From CAKZNE01 sp040222435 (GTDB lineage Bacteria; Bacteroidota; Bacteroidia; Flavobacteriales; Schleiferiaceae), in the NCBI GenBank assembly GCA_965212245.1, contig OZ243107.1, positions 2,790,001 through 2,854,000 of the forward strand: a stretch of DNA of 64,000 bases, in the 5' to 3' direction. Numbering within the stretch: the first letter of the stretch is position 1; each line of letters begins with the position of its first letter. A model generated the notes under the pieces. That model did not search any database. It was given only the letters and a program-made list of their open reading frames with translations, and was not told where the DNA came from. Positions 51,721 to 61,265 of this stretch are shown in pieces. The position numbers were made by a program, and so were the translations under genes.

Positions 51721-53062
51721 ACTGAAACCCGATTATTTAGAGAGCCTGGAAGATGATATCCAGAATGGCAAGCTTGAAGCTCACCTCGAGTCTATTGAGG
51801 ATATGCACCCGGCCGATATTGCTGAGATCGTAGACCAGCTGTCCCTGGATTCAGGAAAGCAACTGGTGCAGGAGATTGACGAGGAAAAAGCTGCCGAGGT
51901 TCTGGTAGAACTGGATGAAGATCTCCGGGCCAAAATATTGCTAGAGTATACGGGTATGGAAATAGCCCATGAGCTGGTGGAAAATCTGGACTCTGATGAT
52001 GCGGCTGACCTGATCAACGAACTTTCCGATGAAAAAAGGAGAGAAGTTCTCAATAATATTGAAGATCCCGGGCAGGCTAAAGATATTGCCGACCTTCTTA
52101 TTTACCCTGAAAATACGGCAGGGGCTCTTATGGGGAAAGAGCTGATTAAGGTAAATAAGAACTGGAAAGTAATGCAATGTGTGAAAGAGATGCGGCAGCA
52201 GGCCGAGAATATAGAGCACGTTCATTCTATTTATGTGGTGGATGATCACAATATGCTCCTCGGCACCTTATCCCTTAAAAAATTGTTGACTACTTCTCTT
52301 AAAACCCCTATTGCTGAAGTATTTAACCACAAGTTACAAAGTGTGGAAGCAGCTGCGGATGCGGAAGATGTAGCCAATACCATGCAAAAATATGACCTGG
52401 TGGTTATGCCGGTGGTAGATGCCCTCGGGCATTTATTGGGACGCATTACCATTGATGATGTAGTGGACGTTATACGTGAAGAAGCCAAGGAAGATTATAA
52501 CCTGGCTTCCGGACTTACCGATGAAGTAGAATCGGATGATAATATATGGACCATTACTAAAGCACGTTTACCCTGGTTGTTGATTGGTCTTTTTGGCGGA
52601 ATCATGGCGGCATCCGTAATTGGCCGTTTTGAAGGAGCTTTAAGTGCCTTGCCAAAAATGGCTTTTTTTATTCCTTTAATTGCTGCGATGGGCGGAAATG
52701 TAGGCGTTCAATCCTCCGCTATTGTGGTGCAGGCCCTGGCCAGTAAAGCAGTAATGGGAAATGTCGGGAACCGTCTTTTAAAAGAAATAGGTGTAGCTCT
52801 GGTAAACGGGCTTATTTGTGGAATACTGATTATTGGAGCCGGTCTCTTCCTGGGTTACGAAGTTCGTTTATGTATGACAGTGGCCATTTCTCTTTTAGCC
52901 GTTATTATAGTAGCTGCATTGGTAGGTACTTTTGTACCGCTTATACTAAATCGCTATAAAATTGACCCCGCACTGGCTACTGGTCCGTTTATCACCACCA
53001 TGAATGATATACTGGGCCTTTTTATTTACTTTACTATTGGTTATGCCTTGCTTGACATATAG
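51710..53062 (+). CDS. mgtE: magnesium transporter MgtE
   Basis: 450 residues. The cytosolic N domain (about 25-130; DMHPADIAEIVDQL, DDAADLINELSDEKRREVL) and two CBS domains (about 135-255; YPENTAGALMGKE) sense intracellular magnesium. Five membrane helices (about 285-450) form the pore, with the conserved MGGNVGVQSSAIVVQALA and the ending FITTMNDILGLFIYF. It imports magnesium across the inner membrane. Start fixed by overlap with rsmA. Confidence 0.96.
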   Translation: MSFELKPDYLESLEDDIQNGKLEAHLESIEDMHPADIAEIVDQLSLDSGKQLVQEIDEEKAAEVLVELDEDLRAKILLEYTGMEIAHELVENLDSDDAADLINELSDEKRREVLNNIEDPGQAKDIADLLIYPENTAGALMGKELIKVNKNWKVMQCVKEMRQQAENIEHVHSIYVVDDHNMLLGTLSLKKLLTTSLKTPIAEVFNHKLQSVEAAADAEDVANTMQKYDLVVMPVVDALGHLLGRITIDDVVDVIREEAKEDYNLASGLTDEVESDDNIWTITKARLPWLLIGLFGGIMAASVIGRFEGALSALPKMAFFIPLIAAMGGNVGVQSSAIVVQALASKAVMGNVGNRLLKEIGVALVNGLICGILIIGAGLFLGYEVRLCMTVAISLLAVIIVAALVGTFVPLILNRYKIDPALATGPFITTMNDILGLFIYFTIGYALLDI

Positions 53063-53100
53063 GAAATAGCATTATCTTGCTGTTAATCTGCTTGAGTTTT

Positions 53101-53385
53101 ATGGTTAAAACAGTACCGTTTCTCACTCTAACCTGCTGTGGTAGTATAGCTTTAGCTCAGTATAGTGGGGCCACCTGCAGCTTGTTTGTACAACCTCTAG
53201 GCAGTAGCCAACCTGTGGAAGTTAACCTGGGCCTTAATACATTTAACAATCTTCATTATACATTCAATTATACCCCGCAATTTGACTGGGTTAGCGAAAA
53301 CCACGGAACTTATATATTTGATCCTGCTTCCGTAGAACAATCAAAGGCTCAAAGCTTATTTATGGGTATGGCGTATTTTAACTAA
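53101..53385 (+). CDS. small secreted protein of unknown function
   Basis: 94 residues from ATG 53101; a longer frame begins at TTG 53077, but the ATG starts a clean signal peptide (MVKTVPFLTLTCCGSIALAQ). The mature part of about 74 residues has no recognised family and contains YTFNYTPQFDWVSENHGTY. The stop and the next start share bases (TAATG at 53383-53387), so it is translationally coupled to the MscS gene and probably belongs to its operon. Confidence 0.6.
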   Translation: MVKTVPFLTLTCCGSIALAQYSGATCSLFVQPLGSSQPVEVNLGLNTFNNLHYTFNYTPQFDWVSENHGTYIFDPASVEQSKAQSLFMGMAYFN

Positions 53386-55019
53386 TGGATAAATTGAAAA
53401 GAATACTATTTGCCGTGTTGGCACTTTTTCTGAGTCTGGATGTGGTTCAGGCGCAGGATAAACCCCAGACTGAACAAGCCGAACAAGCGGAAGAGTTTAA
53501 CGATGAACCGCTGGATTCCAACCAATACCTCAACCGCAAAGGTGTGGTGTTGGATAAGGATACACTGTTTTATCTATATGACCGGATTGATGGATATACA
53601 CCTACCGTCAGGGCTCGTTTAGCTTCCCAAAAAATAGACGAACTCATCAACCGTGAAGACTTTGAGGCGGATAGCCTGAATCTGGCACTAAATGATCGCT
53701 ATTACCAGATCTTTTACGGCAGCGAGTTTGTGATGAATATCAGCCCTTTGGATGCCCGCTGGTACGGGAAATCACAGAAGCAAACTGCACAAGAGTATTT
53801 AAACCTGCTTACCAATAAATGTCGTGTAGTTGTTTCCGGATTAGACATTAAAAGACTGCTCATTCAAATAGGATTGGCGTTGGTGGTGATTCTTCTAAGT
53901 GGATTCATCTTTCGTTATGTAAACCGGCTTTTTAAATTTCTGGCTATCCGTATTCAAAGGCTTAAAGGGGTATATCTCAAGGGTATTACCTTCCGTAATT
54001 ATGAGTTTATTACAGAAGACCGGCTCACCAGTATTGTACTGATCATTAATAATATTGTGAGGATACTGTTCCTGGTATTTCTCTTTTACCTCACATTGCC
54101 TATTATCTTCAGCATATTTCCCTGGACAGAGGGAATTGCCAAAACACTTTTTGCCTATATACTTGACCCGCTTAAAGGTTTTGTAACGGCCATTATCAAT
54201 TATATTCCCAATCTGTTTGCTATCGCTATAATAGTATTTGTAGTGCGTTATATTACTAGGGGGGTAAAGTTTTTGGCCCGCGAAATTGAAGAAGGTAAAC
54301 TGGCTCTTCAGAATTTTTATCCCGATTGGGCCATACCTACCGCCCGCATTGTAAATTTTTTGCTTTACATTTTTATGCTGGTTTTGATCTGGCCCTATAT
54401 TCCAGGTTCAGAAAGCGAAGTGTTTAAAGGGGTTTCCGTATTTCTGGGTCTGCTTATTTCATTAGGTTCGTCTTCAGCTATTTCTAATATTATTGCCGGC
54501 CTCGTAATTACCTATATGCGGCCGTATAAGATTGGTGATCGTGTAAAGATTGGTGAAAGTTCCGGTGATGTAGTGGAGAAAAACCTGCTGGTAACACGCG
54601 TGCGTACTATCAAAAATGAAATGATTACGGTGCCTAACAGTACGGTATTGAACAACAACAGTATTAACTATAGCCTTTCGGGTGAGCAGCAGGGGCTTAT
54701 TGTTCACAGCACGGTAACCATTGGTTATGATGTACCCTGGCGGAAAGTGCATGAAATGCTGGTGGAAGCCGCTTGTTGTACTCCTTTTGTGGAAAGTAAC
54801 CCCAAGCCTTTTGTGCTGCAAACCAGCCTGGATGATTTTTATGTGTCCTACCAAGTTAATGCCTATACCAAAGAACCTTCTAAGCAGGCTATGATCTATT
54901 CTGATCTCCATGCTTTGATACAGGATATTTTCACCAAGAACGATGTAGAAATTATGTCGCCCCACTACCGTGCAGAACGTGAAGGGCCCAGCACCATTCC
55001 TCCCAAAAACGGACAATGA
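53385..55019 (+). CDS. MscS-family mechanosensitive channel
   Basis: 544 residues, larger than E. coli MscS (286). A signal peptide (about 1-23) and a periplasmic region (about 24-155) precede several membrane helices (first near 165-185). The pore and beta domain lie at about 340-440, with LGSSSAISNIIAGLVITYMR and KIGDRVKIGESSGDVVEKNL. The C-terminal domain ends in a cytoplasmic alpha-beta part. It opens under membrane tension to release solutes on osmotic downshock. The periplasmic extension is like those of larger MscK-type channels. Overlaps the next gene by ATGA. Confidence 0.9.
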   Translation: MDKLKRILFAVLALFLSLDVVQAQDKPQTEQAEQAEEFNDEPLDSNQYLNRKGVVLDKDTLFYLYDRIDGYTPTVRARLASQKIDELINREDFEADSLNLALNDRYYQIFYGSEFVMNISPLDARWYGKSQKQTAQEYLNLLTNKCRVVVSGLDIKRLLIQIGLALVVILLSGFIFRYVNRLFKFLAIRIQRLKGVYLKGITFRNYEFITEDRLTSIVLIINNIVRILFLVFLFYLTLPIIFSIFPWTEGIAKTLFAYILDPLKGFVTAIINYIPNLFAIAIIVFVVRYITRGVKFLAREIEEGKLALQNFYPDWAIPTARIVNFLLYIFMLVLIWPYIPGSESEVFKGVSVFLGLLISLGSSSAISNIIAGLVITYMRPYKIGDRVKIGESSGDVVEKNLLVTRVRTIKNEMITVPNSTVLNNNSINYSLSGEQQGLIVHSTVTIGYDVPWRKVHEMLVEAACCTPFVESNPKPFVLQTSLDDFYVSYQVNAYTKEPSKQAMIYSDLHALIQDIFTKNDVEIMSPHYRAEREGPSTIPPKNGQ

Positions 55020-55957
55020 AGGTATTGATAGTTGATACTGTTGATCCAATACTACATACCGGACTTAAGGAACTGGGCTATGAAGTAATGGAAGATTACC
55101 AGAGTCCTGTGGATGAACTGAAAGACCAAATACCTGAATTTACAGGTATGATTATTCGAAGTCGTTTTCCGCTCAATGCTGATTTTTTGAAAAAGGCAAA
55201 GACCTTACGTTTTATTGGCAGAGTAGGAGCCGGTATGGAAAATATTGATAAAGCTACAGCGGAAAGCATGGGAATAAAGCTTTTAAACGCACCTGAAGGC
55301 AATCGTAACGCGGTAGCGGAACATGCCCTGGGTATGCTTTTGATGCTTTTAAACAACCTGCGTATAGCGGATGCAGAAGTTAGAAAGGGCTTGTGGAAAC
55401 GTGAGGCGAACCGTGGTCATGAGCTGGATGGAAAAACCATAGGTATTATTGGCTATGGTTATATGGGTTCGGCTTTTGCCGCTAAGCTTAAGGGTTTTGA
55501 CGTACGCATACTGGCTTATGATAAATACCTCCATAATTTTGGAGATGCTGAAGTGGAAGAAAGCTCTCTGGAAAGAATAGCAGCTGAAGCAGATGTTATT
55601 AGCTTTCACCTTCCGCAAAATGGAGAAACCATTGGTTACCTGAACGATGATTTTGTGGATAAACTCCAAAAGCCGGTATACATCATTAATACAGCCCGGG
55701 GAAAAATAGTTCACACCTCTGCACTTATCAGGGGACTTCAATCCGGAAAAATAAAAGGAGCTTGCCTGGATGTGTTGGAGTACGAGAAAAGCTCTTTTGA
55801 GAATATGTTTAGTGGAAATATACCAGAAGATTTCAGATATCTGCTGGAATCCGATAAGGTTATTCTAAGTCCTCACATAGCGGGCTGGTCCTACGATTCC
55901 AATAAAAAAATGGCACAAACCATTGTTAACAAAATAGCCGCTTTGAACCTTTTATAA
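55016..55957 (+). CDS. D-isomer 2-hydroxyacid dehydrogenase (SerA-like)
   Basis: 313 residues. The NAD-binding motif IGIIGYGYMGSAFA (about 143-156) and the catalytic set Arg (in NTARGKIVHT), Glu and His (SPHIAGWS) identify the family. The N-terminal substrate domain has RSRFPLNADFLKKA and VGAGMENID. It lacks the C-terminal ACT domain of long SerA, as do many Bacteroidota phosphoglycerate dehydrogenases, so it may be the serine-pathway enzyme, but other 2-hydroxyacids are possible. Coupled to the MscS gene by ATGA. Confidence 0.85.
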   Translation: MKVLIVDTVDPILHTGLKELGYEVMEDYQSPVDELKDQIPEFTGMIIRSRFPLNADFLKKAKTLRFIGRVGAGMENIDKATAESMGIKLLNAPEGNRNAVAEHALGMLLMLLNNLRIADAEVRKGLWKREANRGHELDGKTIGIIGYGYMGSAFAAKLKGFDVRILAYDKYLHNFGDAEVEESSLERIAAEADVISFHLPQNGETIGYLNDDFVDKLQKPVYIINTARGKIVHTSALIRGLQSGKIKGACLDVLEYEKSSFENMFSGNIPEDFRYLLESDKVILSPHIAGWSYDSNKKMAQTIVNKIAALNLL

Positions 55958-55959
55958 AC

Positions 55960-56250
55960 ATGGAAATCAAACATATACCTAAAGATAACGGAGGCGAATT
56001 TGTGATTGAACAAAAGGAAGAAAAAGCCGGGTATATGCAGTATATACTCTTCGGTTCTGGGCGTATGGTTATCCAGCATACGGAGGTAAATCACCACTTA
56101 CAGGGCACCGGTGCTTCACGTAAATTAGTAAATGCAGCCGTGCAGCATGCCCGGAATAATGATCTGAAAATTTTACCCATATGCCCTTTTGCAAAGGCTG
56201 TAATGACTAAAAACAGGGATCAGTATTCTGATGTTTTGGTGGGAGCCTGA
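55960..56250 (+). CDS. small GNAT-type acetyltransferase-like protein
   Basis: 96 residues matching the short YidJ-like N-acetyltransferase family: HTEVNHHLQGTGASRKLVNA contains the acetyl-CoA loop (G-x-G-x-S/A), and ILPICPFAKAVMTKN is the family's second mark. These proteins are about half the size of usual GNAT enzymes; the substrate is unknown. It starts 2 bases after the dehydrogenase stop, so it is in the same transcript. Confidence 0.85.
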   Translation: MEIKHIPKDNGGEFVIEQKEEKAGYMQYILFGSGRMVIQHTEVNHHLQGTGASRKLVNAAVQHARNNDLKILPICPFAKAVMTKNRDQYSDVLVGA

Positions 56251-56351
56251 ACAGTTGTTAATCTCTTTATAGATGTCTTCCTTTTTGTCCGCTTTAGCCC
56301 GGAGTATATTCTGTGGCCTATCTCAAACGATTTCTAAGTAAGTTTGTCCCT

Positions 56352-57980
56352 ATGCGTTTCATTCTTGTCCTTTTAAGTATATTCTTTTTAGCTGCTTGCT
56401 CTACACCGGTTGCGTATAATGATTCATTGATTTTCCGATACAATGAATCAGCTGGAATTACATCGCTTGACCCCGCTTTTTCGCGTAACCAGGCTAATAT
56501 ATGGGCTGTTAACCAACTGTTTAATGGATTGGTGCAGATGGATAATGATCTTCGGGTGCAGGCGTGTATTGCAAAAAAATGGGAATTAAGTGATAGTGGT
56601 AAAACCTACACATTTCACCTTCGTAAGGATGTACGCTTTCACGGTGATGACTGTTTTAAAGATCCACAAGATAGAGTTGTAACGGCTAAAGATTTTTTAT
56701 ACAGTTTTGAGCGTTTGCGCTCTAAAGAACTGGCTGCTCCGGGCAGCTGGGTTTTTCAGAAGGTGGAGAGTTTCAAAGCCCCTGATGATACCACCTTTGT
56801 GGTGCAATTATCTCAAGCTTTTCCCCCTTTTTTAGGTCTGCTGTCTATGAAGTATTGTTCCGTAATCCCCAGGGAGGCGGTAGAATATTATGGTACCCGC
56901 TTCAGGGAGCACCCCGTGGGTACAGGTCCTTTTCATTTTAAGATATGGGTAGAAAATGAAAAGCTGGTACTTCGCAGGAATACGGATTATTTTGAACAAG
57001 ATAGTGCTGGTACTAAGTTGCCTTACCTGGAATCAGTAGCTATTACCTTTATTCCGGACAAGCAATCTGCTTTTCTTGAGTTTGTAAAAGGCCGCCTGGA
57101 CCTGGTATCTGGTATTGATGCGTCTTATAAAGATGAACTCCTCACTTTTAGCGGAAAATTACAAGCCAAATATCAGGATCGTTTCGAAGTATACCGTCAA
57201 CCCTATTTAAATACGGAATACCTGGCTTTTTTGGTAGATTCTTCAGAAGGCAATTCTGCTCAAAAAGTATTGCTAAATCAAAAAGTACGTCAGGCTATCA
57301 ATTATGGTTTTGATCGTAAAAAGATGATGCGGTACCTCAGGAATAATATAGGTACCCCTGCTGAGGCAGGCATGATCCCCAAAGGACTTATAACCTATAA
57401 TCCGGATCGGATTCCAGGTTATAGTTACCAGCCTGAAAAGGCAGCAGAGCTGCTAAAAGAGGCAGGCTACCCCAAAGGACAGGGGCTGCCGGAAATAACG
57501 CTGCAAACCAACTCATCTTACTTAGATCTCTGTGAGTACATACAGGGGGAGCTTAGCTCTTTAGGGATCAGGTTGCAAGTGGAGGTAACCCCACCCTCTA
57601 CACTACGGCAGGCCATGGCCACTTCAAAAGTGCCTTTTTTCAGGGCAAGCTGGATAGGTGATTATCCGGATGCCGAAAATTATCTTTCCCTCTTCTATTC
57701 CAAAAATTGGGCACCTAATGGCCCCAACTACACACATTTTAAAAATGAGCAGTATGATAGGTGGTACCGGGAAGCTGCATCGCAAACCAATGATAGTTTG
57801 CGCATCCGCCTTTACCAGCGTATGGATAGCCTGGTAATAGCTGAGGCTCCTGTAGTACCGCTTTATTACGATCAGGTATTACGCTTTTACCCCAAAACCA
57901 TTTCAGGCCTCCGGGGTAATGCTCTGAACCTGTTGGATCTTAAAGGGGTCATGAAAAGTAAAGCTGAAGAGAAACCCTGA
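56352..57980 (+). CDS. peptide/nickel-type ABC transporter substrate-binding lipoprotein
   Basis: 542 residues from ATG 56352, which opens directly into a lipoprotein signal (MRFILVLLSIFFLAACSTP, lipobox LAAC). A GTG at 56313 would add 13 residues. The body is a family 5 extracellular solute-binding protein: TSLDPAFSRNQANIWAVNQL, YSFERLRSKE and the conserved VRQAINYGFDRKKM. These lipoproteins capture oligopeptides for import. No permease or ATPase gene lies next to it in the window, so it acts with remote partners or alone. A likely terminator follows at once. Confidence 0.9.
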   Translation: MRFILVLLSIFFLAACSTPVAYNDSLIFRYNESAGITSLDPAFSRNQANIWAVNQLFNGLVQMDNDLRVQACIAKKWELSDSGKTYTFHLRKDVRFHGDDCFKDPQDRVVTAKDFLYSFERLRSKELAAPGSWVFQKVESFKAPDDTTFVVQLSQAFPPFLGLLSMKYCSVIPREAVEYYGTRFREHPVGTGPFHFKIWVENEKLVLRRNTDYFEQDSAGTKLPYLESVAITFIPDKQSAFLEFVKGRLDLVSGIDASYKDELLTFSGKLQAKYQDRFEVYRQPYLNTEYLAFLVDSSEGNSAQKVLLNQKVRQAINYGFDRKKMMRYLRNNIGTPAEAGMIPKGLITYNPDRIPGYSYQPEKAAELLKEAGYPKGQGLPEITLQTNSSYLDLCEYIQGELSSLGIRLQVEVTPPSTLRQAMATSKVPFFRASWIGDYPDAENYLSLFYSKNWAPNGPNYTHFKNEQYDRWYREAASQTNDSLRIRLYQRMDSLVIAEAPVVPLYYDQVLRFYPKTISGLRGNALNLLDLKGVMKSKAEEKP

Positions 57981-57987
57981 AAATATC

Positions 57988-58024
57988 AAAACCTCCGAAA
58001 GACACAGGCCTTTCTAAAGGTTTT
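57988..58024 (+). terminator. probable terminator after the binding-protein gene
   Basis: Outer stem AAAACCT/AAGGTTTT and inner stem GAAAG (57997-58001) with CTTTC (58010-58014), ending in TTTT. The remaining 250 bases to the nhaC stop (58025-58278) are AT-rich, show only a short repeated TCTTTAGT and no gene. Confidence 0.55.
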
Positions 58025-58278
58025 GACAGAGTAGAGTAAACGTTTTGTTTCAAAACAGACCAGCTCGCCTTGGTGAAGCAGAACTGGCCTGGATGTAAAC
58101 AGCCTTTTGAGCAACTGCATTTCCTTGGATCCCTAACCTAAAGAGATCTGGTTAATTGGTTATGTGAAGATAGGGATAAGCCTTCAATTAATTGATTTAC
58201 TGATGGTTGTAAATATGATGTTTTTAGTAAACAGACCACTATCTTTAGTTAACCTCCCGAAATCTTTAGTCAATGGAT

Positions 58279-59721
58279 TTAACGCTGCGTTTGAATGAGT
58301 CTTCGGATACGGATATTGAATATTGCGAAGATCAGCGTCATGAAGGGACTGAGAATATTGAAGAAGGCATAAGGTAAATAAGCCAGCGTATTGACACCCA
58401 ATACTCCGCTTTGGTATGCACCACAGGTATTCCAGGGAACCAGGACCGAAGTTACCGTTCCGCTGTCTTCCAGGGTACGACTGAGGTTTTCAGGTGCTAA
58501 TCCACGTTTGCGATAGGCATCGGCATACATACGTCCGGGCACCACTATAGCCAGGTATTGATCTGAAGCAGTTACATTGATCAGTAAACAAGTACCCATG
58601 GTGGTAGCAATAAGAGAGGCTGTTTTATGTGCCATTTTCAATAATGCCCTACTGATCACTTCCAAGAAACCACAGGCCTCCATAACACCACCAAACACCA
58701 TAGCGGAAATAATAAGCCAGATGGTTCCAAGCATACCTGCCATGCCTCCTGAGTTCAGTAACTCTGCCAGTATCGGATGTTCTGCATCAATAGTAATGCT
58801 TACTGTAAGCGCGTCCATAATAAGTTTATAGGAAGTGCTAAGATTCAGCACATTGTTTTCACTGAGGGAGATAAGCAGATCGCCCTGAAAAATAAAAGCG
58901 AACAATGCTCCGGCCAGAGAGCCTATCAGTATAGCGGGGAGTGCGGGTACTTTTCGAATAATTAAAAAAATAACCAGTGCAGGAACCAAAAATAGCCAGG
59001 GCGTAAGATTAAAGATACTATCCAATTCGTTCAGCAGGGGAGTGATATCCTCTACATTTCCACCTGAGTCCAGCCTTAACCCGATTATAATAAAAATGAT
59101 CAGGGCTATAACAAAAGAAGGAACGGTGGTAAGCAACATATACCGGATATGGGTAAATAAGTCGGTGCCGGCCATAGCCGGTGCTAGGTTAGTAGTATCG
59201 GACAGAGGCGATATTTTATCTCCGAAATAAGCACCGGAAATTACTGCGCCCGCCACCATGGCTTCGGAAATACCGATAGCTTTACCTATACCGATAAGGG
59301 CAATACCCACGGTAGCAGAGGTGCTCCAGCTGCTACCGGTAGCCAGGCTCACCAAAGCACAGATAATGGCTGCAGCCGGTAAAAAGATCTCCGGGTTTAA
59401 TATCTGCAAGCCGTAATAGATCATAGCCGGAACAATTCCGCTGATCATCCATGAGCCTGCCAGGGCACCGATCATTAAAAGAATAAGAATAGCATTGGTA
59501 GTACTGGTTACACTTTTTTCAATACCGGACAGAATATTTTCCCACTTAAACCCCTGGGTAAGGCCAATAACCGCAGCTACTGCTCCTGATAACAGGAGTA
59601 TAAATTGGTTGGACCCGGATAAGGCATCGTCACCATACACCCAAATAACATTTATGCTGAGAAGCACTACCAGAAAAATAACGGGAATAAGGGCAATCCA
59701 TAAAGAGGATTCTTTCTTCAT
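58279..59721 (-). CDS. nhaC: Na+/H+ antiporter NhaC-family protein
   Basis: 480 residues with about 12 membrane helices. Conserved NhaC segments include LVSLATGSSWSTSATVGIAL, AVISGAYFGDKISPLSDTTN and SDQYLAIVVPGRMY, with the late motif VLVPWNTCGAYQSGVLGV. It exchanges external protons for internal sodium, expected in a marine or alkaline-tolerant organism. It is last in a leftward gene set, 33 bases after maf, and the only transporter in it. Confidence 0.9.
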   Translation of the reverse strand: MKKESSLWIALIPVIFLVVLLSINVIWVYGDDALSGSNQFILLLSGAVAAVIGLTQGFKWENILSGIEKSVTSTTNAILILLMIGALAGSWMISGIVPAMIYYGLQILNPEIFLPAAAIICALVSLATGSSWSTSATVGIALIGIGKAIGISEAMVAGAVISGAYFGDKISPLSDTTNLAPAMAGTDLFTHIRYMLLTTVPSFVIALIIFIIIGLRLDSGGNVEDITPLLNELDSIFNLTPWLFLVPALVIFLIIRKVPALPAILIGSLAGALFAFIFQGDLLISLSENNVLNLSTSYKLIMDALTVSITIDAEHPILAELLNSGGMAGMLGTIWLIISAMVFGGVMEACGFLEVISRALLKMAHKTASLIATTMGTCLLINVTASDQYLAIVVPGRMYADAYRKRGLAPENLSRTLEDSGTVTSVLVPWNTCGAYQSGVLGVNTLAYLPYAFFNILSPFMTLIFAIFNIRIRRLIQTQR

Positions 59722-59754
59722 AAGGCCGGTTTTACGGCTTAAGTTTACGAAGAT

Positions 59755-60342
59755 TTAACGACTTGCGAACTTTGGCAGGCGCTCATAGATCAAATGAGTG
59801 GGCAAACCCATAACGGTAAAAAAAGAGCCTTCAATAGCCGTTATACCTGTCATGCCTATCCACTCCTGTATACCATAAGCCCCGGCTTTATCATAAGGTC
59901 GGTAGGAACTGATATAATACTTCATGTCCGTATCGGTAAGCTCTCTGAAGTATACTTTTACAGTATCGCTGAACACTTCCTTAAAATCTGTTGACTGCAA
60001 ACACACGGCTGTAATCACTTCATGTGAACGTCCTGAGAGCTTTTGTAACATCTCCAGGGCTTTTTCTGCATCAGCAGCTTTTTCAAGCGATTGGCCGTTA
60101 CACCAAACTACAGTATCTGAAGTAAGCAGTATTTCATCAGAGTGAAGTGTATGTTGAAGCGCATTTGCTTTTTGAGAGGCCAGGTATTCTGCAATAGCGG
60201 AGCCTTCGAGTTCTTCGGGATAGGTTTCTTCTATAGACTGGTTTCTAATACTGAACTCAAGCCCCATCTGGCGAAGTAATTCCTGCCTGCGGGGTGATCT
60301 AGAGGCGAGCACCAGCTTTTTTCCGTGCGGTATCATCTGCAT
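59755..60342 (-). CDS. maf: Maf-like nucleotide pyrophosphatase
   Basis: 195 residues from ATG 60342, where TAATG ties it to the end of the ubiA-type gene; GTG 60348 would add 2 residues. The Maf signature LASRSPRRQELLRQMG opens the protein, and LTSDTVVWCNGQSLEKAAD and the SYRPYDKAGAYGIQEW segment (with the catalytic Asp/Lys/Ala-Gly) follow. It hydrolyses non-canonical nucleoside triphosphates such as dTTP/UTP or m7GTP to monophosphates. The order kdsC-ubiA-maf is typical for Bacteroidota. Confidence 0.93.
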   Translation of the reverse strand: MQMIPHGKKLVLASRSPRRQELLRQMGLEFSIRNQSIEETYPEELEGSAIAEYLASQKANALQHTLHSDEILLTSDTVVWCNGQSLEKAADAEKALEMLQKLSGRSHEVITAVCLQSTDFKEVFSDTVKVYFRELTDTDMKYYISSYRPYDKAGAYGIQEWIGMTGITAIEGSFFTVMGLPTHLIYERLPKFASR

Positions 60343-61262
60343 TACCACTGTAATTTTAAGGATAAGGTAAACACTACCATAGATAAAATACCGGTAAGCA
60401 TAATAACTTTACTCCAGGTACTGGCTTTTTTAAAATCTGCGGCTGTCTTTGCCTTAAAAACCAGTAGGATGAGGTAGAGCAAAGGGAAGTTTACAAAGAG
60501 TAAAATGTAGAGGGCGGATATCTGATCGTCTGAAAAGAGGTAGACATTATAGAAGCCTGTAAAGCTGAGCATCACCAAAATCAGGATCACAATTATATAA
60601 CGCATTTGTCCTGAACCTAAAAGCACGGCCAGTGTGCGGTAACCCTGCCGGGCATCGCCTTTAATATCTTCAGCATCCTTTATCATTTCACGTATCAGGT
60701 TACTCCAAAAGGCGAAAAGGGCGTAGGCGCCTACTACCTCAGTAGCGGAACGTACAATTTCCCGGTTTTGATCTGTTACAGCCGGTATAAGATCAAATAA
60801 AGCTACCAGAGCCACGGGTAAAGCAGTAAGGAGAGATACCAGCACATTGCCAATAACGGCTCTCTTTTTTAGATCAACCGAGTAAAAGTAAAGAAGGGCA
60901 ATAGCTATAAGTGGTAGCATCCAAAGGCCGGGCATACCAGCTGCTTTAGCTACCAGGTAACCCGTAAAAAGAGCAAGAATGTTGAGGCCAAAGTAAATTT
61001 GCCAGGCTACGGAGTCAGGAAAATTTTTGCCTATCGTTACCCGTCCGGGTTTGTTTTCTTCATCTACATGCAGGTCATACAGATCATTCACCACATACCC
61101 GCCAGCGGCCAGACTTATACTGCACACCACACCATAGAAATACTCCAGGTGATTTAATACGTGTGGAATACCGAGACTCTCTGTAATAACAAACCGTATC
61201 AGGTATTGCACCAAAGCTATCATTAGCAGATTGGGCCATCGTATCAATTTTAAGAGAGCCAT
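60342..61262 (-). CDS. UbiA-family prenyltransferase
   Basis: 306 residues with about eight or nine membrane helices. Both aspartate-rich motifs that hold the magnesium-pyrophosphate are present: NDLYDLHVDEENKP (about 59-72) and KDAEDIKGDARQGYRT (about 190-205). The first carries the N-D-x-x-D-x-x-x-D form usual in the geranylgeranylglycerol-phosphate transferase group, under which Bacteroidota copies are often annotated. The real acceptor is unknown and may be a quinone or lipid precursor. It lies 4 bases after the kdsC-like gene and overlaps maf. Confidence 0.88.
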   Translation of the reverse strand: MALLKLIRWPNLLMIALVQYLIRFVITESLGIPHVLNHLEYFYGVVCSISLAAGGYVVNDLYDLHVDEENKPGRVTIGKNFPDSVAWQIYFGLNILALFTGYLVAKAAGMPGLWMLPLIAIALLYFYSVDLKKRAVIGNVLVSLLTALPVALVALFDLIPAVTDQNREIVRSATEVVGAYALFAFWSNLIREMIKDAEDIKGDARQGYRTLAVLLGSGQMRYIIVILILVMLSFTGFYNVYLFSDDQISALYILLFVNFPLLYLILLVFKAKTAADFKKASTWSKVIMLTGILSMVVFTLSLKLQW

Positions 61263-61265
61263 AAA

